From: Candidatus Anammoxibacter sp.
Lineage (GTDB): Bacteria > Planctomycetota > Brocadiia > Brocadiales > Anammoxibacteraceae
Assembly: GCA_021777105.1 (NCBI GenBank)
Contig: JAIQZQ010000062.1
Location: forward strand, 1 to 50,083
Direction: 5' to 3'
Length of the DNA: 50,083 bases
In this document: in pieces, positions 8,304-16,458 of the stretch
How positions within the stretch are numbered: the stretch's first letter is position 1
Layout of the letters: every line of letters starts with the position of its first letter
Program-made: the position numbers and the translations under genes
The notes under the pieces: model-generated
Database searches by the model: none
What the model saw: only the letters and a program-made list of their open reading frames with translations
What the model was told of the DNA's origin: nothing

Positions 8304-10103
8304 ATGGAAGATAAAAGGTTGGGCAAAAAAAAGAGCTGGTTTGTGAGGCTCCTTTACTTTATAGGCATTAATGCCTCTCCCGAGCACAAGCTGCACGCGC
8401 AATTGAAGCCGAGATTTTTTATTATCATAGGCTCTATTGTTGGTTTTTTTATTGTCTCGTTCTTTGGCGTCGCAAAATATTCGACCAGTCCGTCGTTCTG
8501 CAAATCATGCCATATTATGAAGCCTTATTACAACGCGTGGAAAGAGTCCAAGCACAGCCATGTGGCTTGTGTTGATTGCCATTATCCTCCGGGCATGTCA
8601 AAGACCGTGCTCTGGAAGAAGTTTCAGGCGGTTTCGCAGGTCGCAAAGTATGTGACGCGCACTTATTCATCCAAGCCGTTTGCAGAGATTGAGGATGCTT
8701 CGTGCCTTAGATCCGGATGCCATTCAACCCGTCTGCTTAAGGGTAGAGTTATCTCCGCCAAAGGCATAAAGTTCGACCATTCCGATCATATTATGAAAGA
8801 GAAAAAAGGGAGAAATCTTAGATGCTCAACCTGCCATTCACAGATTGTGGTAGGCAGGCATGTTGAAGTAACGTACGACTCATGTTACCTTTGCCATTTT
8901 AAGGATCAAGGTCGCGGGACGGATTTACGGCCAATAGGTGGGTGTCTTGGATGCCATGAACTGCCTGAAAAGACGTTTAAACTTGGCAATATGGATTATA
9001 ATCATAGAAATTTTGTGACAAATCAAGGCGTTTCGTGCGACGACTGCCACCTTGACGTTGTGCAGGGGCAAGGGTTGGCCTCTCAAGACCGCTGTTTTAC
9101 TTGCCATAATGAGCCTGAGAAATTGAAACAGTATAGAGATATACCTTCTTTGCATGACAATCATGTTACTAAACACAATGTTGCCTGTTTCCATTGCCAT
9201 CAGGAAATACGCCATGGTTTTGACGCCGGCAACGGCAAGGCCCATTTGGCGGGGCTGCTTGGCGATACGGAACAAACAGATGATCCAAAGGTTGGGAGAG
9301 AAGCGGCGCATTCACGTAAAACGCTTGTTCAATGCAGCCATTGCCATATCGGTAAACATGCCGGGCAACTTGCGATATATTCAGGCAAAATAGACTCTCT
9401 TGATATTGATATGCCGGAAATGCCAAGTCCAATGTATGTTGCCCATGTTGATTGCGTGGGCTGTCATTATCAGGAATCAACCGGTTCTGAAAACTTGGAG
9501 TTTAACGGCAAAACATTTGCGGCTTCCGATAAAGCGTGCGTGAAATGCCATGGTTCTACATTTAAAGGTATATGGAAGAAGACAAAATCCACGCTTGAAA
9601 CAACCCTGGCTTTGTTGAGTGAAAAGATAGAGCTTGCCGATGCTGCGCTGAAAGCAAGCGCAATGCCGGGCGCAGATCTTGATAAATTGCGTTCAAATCT
9701 GGCAAAGGTAAAACGTTGGCACAACTTTCTAAAAGCTTCAAAAGGCGAGCACAATATATATTTGGCATCGTGGATTGTCAGGCAGGAGGATAAGCTCCTT
9801 TCCGAGATTGAGGCCGGTCTGAAAACCGAGTTTTCAGACCTGTCAACATTGCCGCTCGTTTCCGGAAGGTATTGCAGCACGCTTTGCCACTTTAAAGTGC
9901 GCGTTAAAAGCCCGCCTGTTACGGTAAAAGCTTTTGGAAGGAAAATGTCGCATCTCGGCCATACTGTTATGCGAAGTTGTGTTGAATGTCACGTTATAGG
10001 CGCGCATAAAGATGTCAAATTACAAAAGGATGTCGCTAATAATGTGTGCGCGGAGTGCCATGATTTTGCGAAAGGCGCCGATATTGGAGATATTGCTAAA
10101 TAA
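8304..10103 (+). CDS. NapC/NirT-like membrane-anchored multihaem cytochrome c
   Basis: A 599-aa protein with one N-terminal membrane helix (about 36-56) followed directly by a NapC/NirT/NrfH-like first haem pair (FCKSCHIMKPYYNAW and CVDCHYPPG). It has 13 standard CXXCH motifs plus two atypical candidate haem sites, CLRSGCH (CX4CH, residue 134) and CSTLCH (CX3CH, residue 524). A haem-free charged helical stretch lies at about 420-510. Proteins of this kind take electrons from quinol or an inner-membrane cytochrome and pass them to periplasmic acceptors. It sits 47 bp after the cytochrome b fusion and is probably co-transcribed and functionally coupled with it. An AGGGA-like site precedes the ATG. 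Confidence 0.85.
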   Translation: MEDKRLGKKKSWFVRLLYFIGINASPEHKLHAQLKPRFFIIIGSIVGFFIVSFFGVAKYSTSPSFCKSCHIMKPYYNAWKESKHSHVACVDCHYPPGMSKTVLWKKFQAVSQVAKYVTRTYSSKPFAEIEDASCLRSGCHSTRLLKGRVISAKGIKFDHSDHIMKEKKGRNLRCSTCHSQIVVGRHVEVTYDSCYLCHFKDQGRGTDLRPIGGCLGCHELPEKTFKLGNMDYNHRNFVTNQGVSCDDCHLDVVQGQGLASQDRCFTCHNEPEKLKQYRDIPSLHDNHVTKHNVACFHCHQEIRHGFDAGNGKAHLAGLLGDTEQTDDPKVGREAAHSRKTLVQCSHCHIGKHAGQLAIYSGKIDSLDIDMPEMPSPMYVAHVDCVGCHYQESTGSENLEFNGKTFAASDKACVKCHGSTFKGIWKKTKSTLETTLALLSEKIELADAALKASAMPGADLDKLRSNLAKVKRWHNFLKASKGEHNIYLASWIVRQEDKLLSEIEAGLKTEFSDLSTLPLVSGRYCSTLCHFKVRVKSPPVTVKAFGRKMSHLGHTVMRSCVECHVIGAHKDVKLQKDVANNVCAECHDFAKGADIGDIAK

Positions 10104-10186
10104 CTATAGCGCTGGATTCTGTTTACTTGCTAATGTCTGTTGCTTATATTGCCGGATATAAAGCGCAGGTAAGAAAGGAGGATGCA

Positions 10187-10408
10187 ATGAAAAGATTTAG
10201 GAGGAACAGCAACTGCGATTTAAGGAAAATCTGGGAAAGCTTTGGTTGGTTGCTATTTGCTAATTTTGATAACTATGTGGCCGAGGTGAGAAACGTGGAG
10301 GCGGATATAAAAGACGGCAAGATTAGCGTGAAAAAACTTAAGGGTAAAAACGAGAAGCAGGCGGAAGAGCTACGGTTTCTTTTCTCGGGAAATGAAGACT
10401 GGATGTAG
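10187..10408 (+). CDS. Small hypothetical protein in the cytochrome operon
   Basis: A 73-aa protein, charged and mostly helical, without a signal peptide or recognised domain. The start is the ATG at 10187, chosen because AAAGGAGG (10174-10181) lies 5 nt upstream; the frame is open further upstream to 10127 but with no ribosome site there. It follows the multihaem cytochrome by 83 bp and precedes two further small genes on the same strand. Function unknown. Confidence 0.65.
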   Translation: MKRFRRNSNCDLRKIWESFGWLLFANFDNYVAEVRNVEADIKDGKISVKKLKGKNEKQAEELRFLFSGNEDWM

Positions 10409-10452
10409 CAAAATTAAGGAGTTATGGATTTAATTTAAGGAGGGCTATAAAA

Positions 10453-10653
10453 ATGATTTATTACAGAAATCTTCAAAGAAAAAGGTCTTGTCTTATGTGC
10501 GGCAAAATGTTTGACAGTAAAAGTCCAGGCAATCGCAGGTGCCCAAGGTGCGCAAGTTCGTTAATGCGAAGCTTTACGAACATAGTAAACACAGACTATA
10601 TTTATAAAATGCCGCCAAGGGTATCAAAAGCTGTTTATAGCTTCTCGGAGTAA
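10453..10653 (+). CDS. Small zinc-ribbon protein
   Basis: A 66-aa basic protein with one probable zinc ribbon: CLMCGKMF (about 14-21) and CPRC (about 31-34). The tail has no recognisable domain. A good TAAGGAGGG site lies upstream of the ATG. Such single-ribbon proteins are often nucleic-acid-binding regulators, but no function can be assigned. It lies in the run of small genes between the cytochromes and the sensor kinase. Confidence 0.65.
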   Translation: MIYYRNLQRKRSCLMCGKMFDSKSPGNRRCPRCASSLMRSFTNIVNTDYIYKMPPRVSKAVYSFSE

Positions 10654-10769
10654 TTGGCGGTATGTTTCATGCTGTATAACGAGCGGCATCTCCTCTAAAA
10701 TGAGGGCGGGGCGAAGGCTCCACAACCCGCATATAGCGTACGTTCTTTTTTTTTTTAATGGAGGTGGGT

Positions 10770-11012
10770 ATGGATAGCATAGCTGAAAAAGCCGCGGAAA
10801 TTGAGAAGAAGATTATAATGATTAAACTGATGATTGAAAAGCGCAAAGAGCGGGTCAAATATTATCAGAAATTGGTCTGTATGCATGTGGCCGAGTCCGA
10901 CCGGCAAAGGCTTGAATGCAATATTTTCCTGAAGGAGAAGGAAGTCCGGTCCTTAACTGATGAGCTTGGATGGCTTGACATTCAGAAATCTTTTTATGAA
11001 GTGAAAGTGTAG
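10770..11012 (+). CDS. Small coiled-coil protein
   Basis: An 80-aa protein of almost continuous charged heptad-like helix (AAEIEKKIIMIKLMIEKRK...LERNI-like pattern), with three cysteines but no CXXC. The start at 10770 is preferred over the ATG at 10758 because the ribosome site GGAGGTG (10760-10766) lies between them. It is followed 48 bp later by the hybrid sensor kinase on the same strand. Function unknown; a structural or partner role for the kinase is only a guess. Confidence 0.6.
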   Translation: MDSIAEKAAEIEKKIIMIKLMIEKRKERVKYYQKLVCMHVAESDRQRLECNIFLKEKEVRSLTDELGWLDIQKSFYEVKV

Positions 11013-11060
11013 GCGCCGATATACTCGGCGGGGCGGATATACAACTTGAAGGAGGCTAAA

Positions 11061-12995
11061 ATGCGTATTCTGGAAACCTCAATATCAATGCTAAACAATA
11101 TTAACGTAGGAGTCACTTTAATATGTCCTAAACTTGAAATAGTCTGGGTTAACAAAGTTATAAAAGAGTGGTTTCCATGGTTTGACTTTAGGATGAAGTC
11201 CTTATGCTCCTGTTATTCCTATATGTTTCCGGGCGATGCTTGCCACCACAAGTTGATTGAAGGCGTCTTTAAGACCGGCAAAATCAGGCAAACAAAGACT
11301 GAGATGTTTGTGAACGACCAGGCTTACAAGGTCACATTTACACCTCTAAAAGAGGGAGGCAAGATTGCTTATGTTGTTGAGACGGTTGAAGAGATAACAT
11401 GCGAAAAGAAAGCCGAGGACAGGTTGAAACAATTGGTAAACGCTCTGGAACGCAGCCCAAGCGCCGTTGTTATTACAGATATCAACGGCTCTATTGAATA
11501 TGTTAATCCTAAATTTTCAGCTATTACCGGCTACTCGCCGGTCGAGGTCTTGGGCAAAACACCGCGCATTCTGAAATCAGGCAAAACTCCGCCGGAGGTT
11601 TACAATCAACTTTGGGCCGCAATAAGGGCCGGCAATGAGTGGCAGGGCGAATTTTGCAACAAAAAAAAGAACGGGGATTACTATTGGGAGCTTACCAGTA
11701 TTTCACCGGTTAGAAACAGCTTAGGGGTTATAACAAATTTTATAGCGGTAAAAGAGGATATAACCAAACTTAAAAGGACAATGGATGAAAAGAACGAGAT
11801 ACAGGCAAAATATATGCAGGCTCAAAAAATGGAGGCTATCGGATTGCTGGCCGGCGGGGTGGCTCATGATTTTAACAATATGTTGACGACTATCCTGGGG
11901 TTTACATCCATGGCTATGATGAATGTGGGCAGTGAGAGCGACGCGTACAAAAATATGATCATGGTAAACCGCTCGGCGGTTCGCGCCGCCGGCATTGCAA
12001 GGCAGTTGCTGCTCTTTAGCAGGAAACAGCCGGAAGAGTTTGCGTGTATAAACCTGAACAACACTATAGACAATCTTAACAGAATGCTTGGCCGTTTAAT
12101 CGGGGAAGATATTGATATAGAGGCGAAGTTTGAACCCGGTCTGTATTTAATAATGGCCGACGAAGGCAATCTGGAGCAGGTATTGACAAACCTGGCCGTA
12201 AACGCAAGGGACGCCATGCCCGGAGGAGGCAAAATCTTGATAAAAACGGAAAATATTTATGTTGACGCGGAATATTGCAAAAGCAGGCCCTACGCAAAAC
12301 GCGGCAAGCATGTCTGCTTGTCGGTTATTGACGCGGGTTCCGGCATGGACAAAGAGACAATCAACCACATCTTTGAGCCGTTTTTTAGCACAAAGGAGGC
12401 CTGTAAAGGCACCGGACTCGGCCTTTCCGTTGTATACGGCGTAATCAAACGGCACAATGGCTGGATAGAAGTAAACAGTGAGCTGGGGCGGGGCTCGCGC
12501 TTTGAAATATATCTGCCCGCGTCAGATTCGGCTGCTCTTGAAAAAACGGCCGGCGCTATGTTTCCCGAGGCAAACCATGGCCACAACGAGCGGGTATTGC
12601 TGGTGGAGGATGACGACGATACGCGCGGTCTTGTTAAAAAAGCTCTGAAAGAGTGCGGCTACGATGTGTTTGAAGCCGCAAACGCCAAAGACGCAGAATC
12701 TATTTTTAAGCGTGAAAACCGGGATTTTCAACTGGTTTTCAGCGACGTTGTTCTGCCGGACAAAAGCGGCTTGCGCCTTGTTGAAGATATGATCGGACAA
12801 AAATCAGGACTAAAAATATTGCTTACAAGCGGTTATAATGACGACAAATCGCAATGGCCGGCAATTCAGAAGAAGGGGTTCCGGTTTCTGCAAAAGCCGT
12901 TTTCACTGTTTGATCTATTGCAGGCCGTTAACAAGGCCATTAATGATAACGCCCGTAAGTTGAGTTCCAATAAACCCGTTTCATCCTCGAATTAA
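11061..12995 (+). CDS. PAS-domain hybrid sensor histidine kinase with receiver domain
   Basis: A 644-aa soluble kinase without transmembrane segments. An N-terminal PAS-like region (about 1-115, with several Cys and His) is followed by a PAS/PAC domain (about 120-235), a HisKA dimerisation helix with phospho-acceptor in LLAGGVAHDFNNML (His about 268), an ATPase domain with NARDAMPGGG, DAGSGM and GTGLGLS boxes, and a C-terminal receiver (about 510-630) with DDDD and phospho-acceptor in VFSDVVLPD. The ATG at 11061 is used because GGAGG (11051-11055) is correctly spaced; an upstream in-frame TTG would put the ribosome site inside the gene. It probably senses redox or another cytosolic cue for the neighbouring electron-transfer genes. 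No DNA-binding response regulator is nearby. Confidence 0.9.
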   Translation: MRILETSISMLNNINVGVTLICPKLEIVWVNKVIKEWFPWFDFRMKSLCSCYSYMFPGDACHHKLIEGVFKTGKIRQTKTEMFVNDQAYKVTFTPLKEGGKIAYVVETVEEITCEKKAEDRLKQLVNALERSPSAVVITDINGSIEYVNPKFSAITGYSPVEVLGKTPRILKSGKTPPEVYNQLWAAIRAGNEWQGEFCNKKKNGDYYWELTSISPVRNSLGVITNFIAVKEDITKLKRTMDEKNEIQAKYMQAQKMEAIGLLAGGVAHDFNNMLTTILGFTSMAMMNVGSESDAYKNMIMVNRSAVRAAGIARQLLLFSRKQPEEFACINLNNTIDNLNRMLGRLIGEDIDIEAKFEPGLYLIMADEGNLEQVLTNLAVNARDAMPGGGKILIKTENIYVDAEYCKSRPYAKRGKHVCLSVIDAGSGMDKETINHIFEPFFSTKEACKGTGLGLSVVYGVIKRHNGWIEVNSELGRGSRFEIYLPASDSAALEKTAGAMFPEANHGHNERVLLVEDDDDTRGLVKKALKECGYDVFEAANAKDAESIFKRENRDFQLVFSDVVLPDKSGLRLVEDMIGQKSGLKILLTSGYNDDKSQWPAIQKKGFRFLQKPFSLFDLLQAVNKAINDNARKLSSNKPVSSSN

Positions 12996-12996
12996 C

Positions 12997-13020
12997 GGTT
13001 CAGGTCTGAAGACTTGAACC
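12997..13020 (+). terminator. Hairpin after the sensor kinase
   Basis: GGTTCAGGTCT pairs with AGACTTGAACC, an 11-bp stem with one G-T pair, starting 1 bp after the kinase stop codon. There is no U-run after it, so it may act in 3'-end protection or Rho-dependent ending rather than as an intrinsic terminator. The remaining 13021-13337 is AT-rich with no gene signal. Confidence 0.4.
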
Positions 13021-13337
13021 AATGGAAATTGATCGATTTTGAAGTTCATATAAATAACGGCGCAGGCTGCTTTGTCTGTGGTTTATTTGATCTTTGTCCG
13101 TATGCCTGCCCGGAACCATCCTATTGGCGCTTTTTATATTACAAGGAGCCCATTAAGCGCATTTAGGCGCTGGAATTCCTTCATTTATGTTATAATTTCT
13201 GCGTATATATATATTAAATGACAGTCTTCTTTATTTAATTGGAATTAAATGATATAATTGCCATTGAAATTTTTAGATAAACATTTCCAATTGTTGCGTT
13301 TAAACCGCGCAACCTGGTGAAAGCGATATAACATTAT

Positions 13338-14858
13338 ATGAACCTAAAGGATAACGGGCATTCTGCGGTTAATATGCGGAACGAAAGTATGGATCGGCCA
13401 AAATCATGGAAAGTGTGGCTGTTGCCTATGCTTTTGTGGTTGTTTCTCATTTCCGGCGATCTGGTTTGGAATTTTTTTCTTATTGATAATAATATTACTG
13501 CGATTGCCAATGACAAAGGCGAGTCGTTTTTTAAACTGGTTGAAATTACCCGCATATGGAACGCCAGACATGGCGGCGTTTACGCCATGATTACAAAAGA
13601 TAACAAGCCGAATCCATACCTTGAAGTTCCCAATCGCGATATTGTCACTGTTGACGGGTTGGAGCTAACCATGGTCAATCCTGCGTATATGACGCGCCAA
13701 ATAGCGGAAATTGCCAAAGAGAAAAACGACATAGTTTTTCACATAACCTCTCTTACTCCAATACGCCCGGAAAACGCGGCAGATAAATGGGAGACTACCG
13801 CCCTTGTGGGATTTGAGAACGGCGAGAATGAAATGCTGGAGTTAACAGTTGAAAACTCCAAAAAATTTTTCAGGTACATGGCTCCTTTGGTTGTCAAAAG
13901 GGCGTGCATTAAGTGCCATGGCAAACACGGATATAAAGTCGGCGACATTCGCGGTGGCATAAGCGTAACAATGCCGGCTGAAAAGTTGTTGACTGCCGGA
14001 TTTGCGCAAAAGAGAAACCAGATTTTCCTTCACCTCGGTTTCTTAATTATAGGCGCGTTTTGCATATTCTATTTCCGCATTTGTTCTCACCGTTACTGGG
14101 TTAGTTTAAAGAAATCCAACGAACAGTTGCGCCATGCCGGCAAACTTGCGTCTATAGGCAAACTGTCGGCTTCCGTTGCGCATGAATTTAACAACCCGAT
14201 TTTCGGCATACGGAATGTTCTGCTTTTGGTCTCAAAAAAGTTGGCAACCGGAAATATTGACGATGATGATAAGAGCCTGGTTGACGCCGCTGTTAAGGAG
14301 TGCGACCGCGTTTCAGGCCTGATAAAGACGCTTCGCGAATTCTACTCGCCTTCGAAAGGGGTTAAATTATTAATAGACATTAATGAAACCGTAAATGACA
14401 TAGAGTTAATATACAGCAAAAAGTTAAAGGAGCGAAAGATTGAGTTTGACAAGCTCTACGACGACAATATCCCGCAAATAGAGGCCGTGCCGGATCAGAT
14501 AAAGCAGGTGGTTCTCAACCTTCTTCAAAACGCCGAAGACGCCATAGGCGACGGCGGCGGCAAAATAAGTTTAACAACAGAGCTTGACGGCTCGAATGTT
14601 TTTATACATATAAAAGACACGGGAAGCGGCATACCTAAAGAGGATATCAATGCTATATTTGATCCGTTTTTTACCACAAAGTCAGAGTCAAAAGGCACCG
14701 GTTTAGGATTGTCTGTGTGCCATGGTATTATACAATCGCATAAAGGCGATATTAAAGTTAAAAGCAAAGTTGGCGAAGGCGCCACATTTAGCGTCATGCT
14801 TCCCATATGGAAAGACGGCAAGTCTAAGCCTACAACCCGGGACAAGCCGGATAAGTAA
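13338..14858 (+). CDS. Membrane sensor histidine kinase with DUF3365/Tll0287-like haem domain
   Basis: A 506-aa protein with a membrane helix at about 27-49, a periplasmic sensor of about 175 residues, and a second helix at about 228-248. The sensor looks like the Tll0287/DUF3365 fold and holds one CIKCH motif near residue 190, so it probably carries a c-type haem and senses redox state or a small ligand. The cytoplasmic part has the HisKA box SASVAHEFNNPI (His about 282) and an ATPase domain (NAEDAIGDGGG, DTGSGI, GTGLGLS). There is no receiver domain. The start is uncertain because in-frame ATGs lie at 13338, 13374 and 13389 with no strong ribosome site. It follows the other kinase and is not close to a response regulator. 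Confidence 0.85.
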   Translation: MNLKDNGHSAVNMRNESMDRPKSWKVWLLPMLLWLFLISGDLVWNFFLIDNNITAIANDKGESFFKLVEITRIWNARHGGVYAMITKDNKPNPYLEVPNRDIVTVDGLELTMVNPAYMTRQIAEIAKEKNDIVFHITSLTPIRPENAADKWETTALVGFENGENEMLELTVENSKKFFRYMAPLVVKRACIKCHGKHGYKVGDIRGGISVTMPAEKLLTAGFAQKRNQIFLHLGFLIIGAFCIFYFRICSHRYWVSLKKSNEQLRHAGKLASIGKLSASVAHEFNNPIFGIRNVLLLVSKKLATGNIDDDDKSLVDAAVKECDRVSGLIKTLREFYSPSKGVKLLIDINETVNDIELIYSKKLKERKIEFDKLYDDNIPQIEAVPDQIKQVVLNLLQNAEDAIGDGGGKISLTTELDGSNVFIHIKDTGSGIPKEDINAIFDPFFTTKSESKGTGLGLSVCHGIIQSHKGDIKVKSKVGEGATFSVMLPIWKDGKSKPTTRDKPDK

Positions 14859-15311
14859 AAAGACAAAAGTAAACAATCGGAATAATACCGCAGTTAGTTT
14901 AACGTATCCTGACTTGAACTCCACCGAAATTAAAGCAACTCTATTGTAAATACATCATCAATACCACGAGTCGGCCAAGTAAAAAACCTCCGTTGGTTCA
15001 ACGTCTCCAGGTTTAAACTTCCACAACATTAGGCCCATCTGCTGCGAATATACACTAAATACAGTGTTTTGCTAAGCCAATCTGGTTCATGTTGGATACA
15101 TTGAACCAACAAATAGAATTTTTTTTAAATATCCTATCAAAATCCATTAAAATTTCACTTATAAGATACAAATTTGGTATTTGACATTCTTTTTGGTAAA
15201 ATATTACGAACCGCTTTTGATTAAAAGTTAACGGATGTAAATAAAAGATATATAAGAGCGAAGAGAACGTTTATTATTATTTTTTAACCATTTTTTGAAA
15301 GGAGTCAGGTT
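14859..15311 (+). promoter_or_regulatory. Leader of the cupin genes with a possible sigma-70 promoter
   Basis: A 453-bp gap with no gene. TTGACA occurs at 15181-15186 and a weak TATTAC lies about 15 bp later (15202-15207). AAAGGAG precedes the cupin ATG at 15312. The rest is AT-rich with no other structure seen. Confidence 0.35.
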
Positions 15312-15764
15312 ATGAGCGATACGGAATCCGGCGCAACTGAAGCCGGGGGCGGCAAAACATTAGGCAATGTAGAGCCCGCCCCATTGAAATACACCATTCA
15401 CCGCCAGGTGGAGAGGGCGGTTGACACTCAATTTTCCAAAGAGAGGCAGCATCCTGTTTATATCGCAAAACTGCCTTCGCGGTGCGTTAGCATGAATGTC
15501 GGCATAATAGACGCGGGAAGCATTGGCGGAAATCATCGCCACTATTATGAGAGCATGATTTACGTTATTAAAGGCAAGGGCTATTCCATTGTTGAAGGGG
15601 TAAAGGTTGAGTGGGAAGCCGGCGATGTTGTCTATGTGCCGCCATGGGCATGGCATCAACATTTTAACACGGATGAAGACAAAGAGGTTCGTTATATTGC
15701 CAGCACCAACGCCCCGCTTCTGCAAAACGTGGGCAATATTGCAAGACGGGAAGAAGCCGTGTGA
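15312..15764 (+). CDS. Cupin-domain protein, first of a tandem pair
   Basis: A 150-aa single-domain cupin. Motif 1 (HRHYYESMIYVIKGKGYS, about residues 76-93) supplies two His and a Glu, and motif 2 (WEAGDVVYVPPWAWHQHF, about 101-118) supplies the last His, so a metal site is complete. A strong AAAGGAG site precedes the ATG. It is a close paralogue of the next gene, 79 bp downstream. Relatives are small-molecule-binding or ring-cleaving proteins; the substrate is unknown. Its position beside convergent sugar-acid genes suggests, but does not show, a link to that pathway. Confidence 0.8.
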   Translation: MSDTESGATEAGGGKTLGNVEPAPLKYTIHRQVERAVDTQFSKERQHPVYIAKLPSRCVSMNVGIIDAGSIGGNHRHYYESMIYVIKGKGYSIVEGVKVEWEAGDVVYVPPWAWHQHFNTDEDKEVRYIASTNAPLLQNVGNIARREEAV

Positions 15765-15843
15765 ACCCGGATCATGTTATAATTTTCAAAAACATGCTCT
15801 TTACGGGAATGTTTTTCACTATAATTGATGGAGGTATTTATTT

Positions 15844-16320
15844 ATGAGCGAAAAAGAAGAGCTTCAAACTGTTGGAACCGAGGTGTCCTCCGGTTCATCA
15901 GATTTCGGAAAGACGACGGACGACGTTCATGTCAATTTGCCGGACACCGTTATTGATCGTCAAATTGAAAAGCGGAAAGATAAAGCCTATTCCGAGGAGA
16001 GGCAGTGTTCCGTATTTTTGGCAAACATACCGTCATTTACTATTAGCGTAAATATCACGGTTATAAAACCGGGCGAGAATGACAGAAAGCACCGCCACTA
16101 TTATGAAACCTTAATGTTTGTGCTTGAAGGCAGAGGGTATTCCATTATTGAAGAAGATAGGGTCGAATGGGAAGCCGGCGACGCCATTCACGTGCCGCCA
16201 TGGTCATGGCACCAGCATTTCAACAGCGACCCACAACGCGAGATTCGCTACCTGGCCGCCACAAACGCCCCGCTACTTCAGAATGTGGGAGGCATTGCCC
16301 GCAGAGAAGAGGCCGGCTAA
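15844..16320 (+). CDS. Cupin-domain protein, second of a tandem pair
   Basis: A 158-aa paralogue of the preceding cupin with the same two motifs (HRHYYETLMFVLEGRGYS and WEAGDAIHVPPWSWHQHF) and the same C-terminal NAPLLQNVG..ARREEA signature. The metal-binding residues are all kept, so both copies are probably functional. A GGAGGT site precedes the ATG. A strong intrinsic terminator follows 31 bp after the stop. The N-terminal 40 residues differ most between the copies. Confidence 0.8.
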   Translation: MSEKEELQTVGTEVSSGSSDFGKTTDDVHVNLPDTVIDRQIEKRKDKAYSEERQCSVFLANIPSFTISVNITVIKPGENDRKHRHYYETLMFVLEGRGYSIIEEDRVEWEAGDAIHVPPWSWHQHFNSDPQREIRYLAATNAPLLQNVGGIARREEAG

Positions 16321-16351
16321 GCGCGTGTTAACGAAACTGATTGATATTTAT

Positions 16352-16394
16352 GGCTCGGTCAAAAATACTAAATTATTTTTGACCGAGCCCTTTT
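16352..16394 (+). terminator. Strong Rho-independent terminator of the cupin operon
   Basis: GGCTCGGTCAAAAAT (16352-16366) pairs perfectly with ATTTTTGACCGAGCC (16375-16389) around an 8-nt loop, followed by CTTTT. It ends transcription from the plus strand before the convergent gene and may work both ways because A-runs flank the stem. Confidence 0.9.
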
Positions 16395-16458
16395 AGGCAT
16401 GAGGCTCAATTCTGCTTCCAAATCATAAAGAACAGAGAAGGCCTGCCTAAGTTATGTC

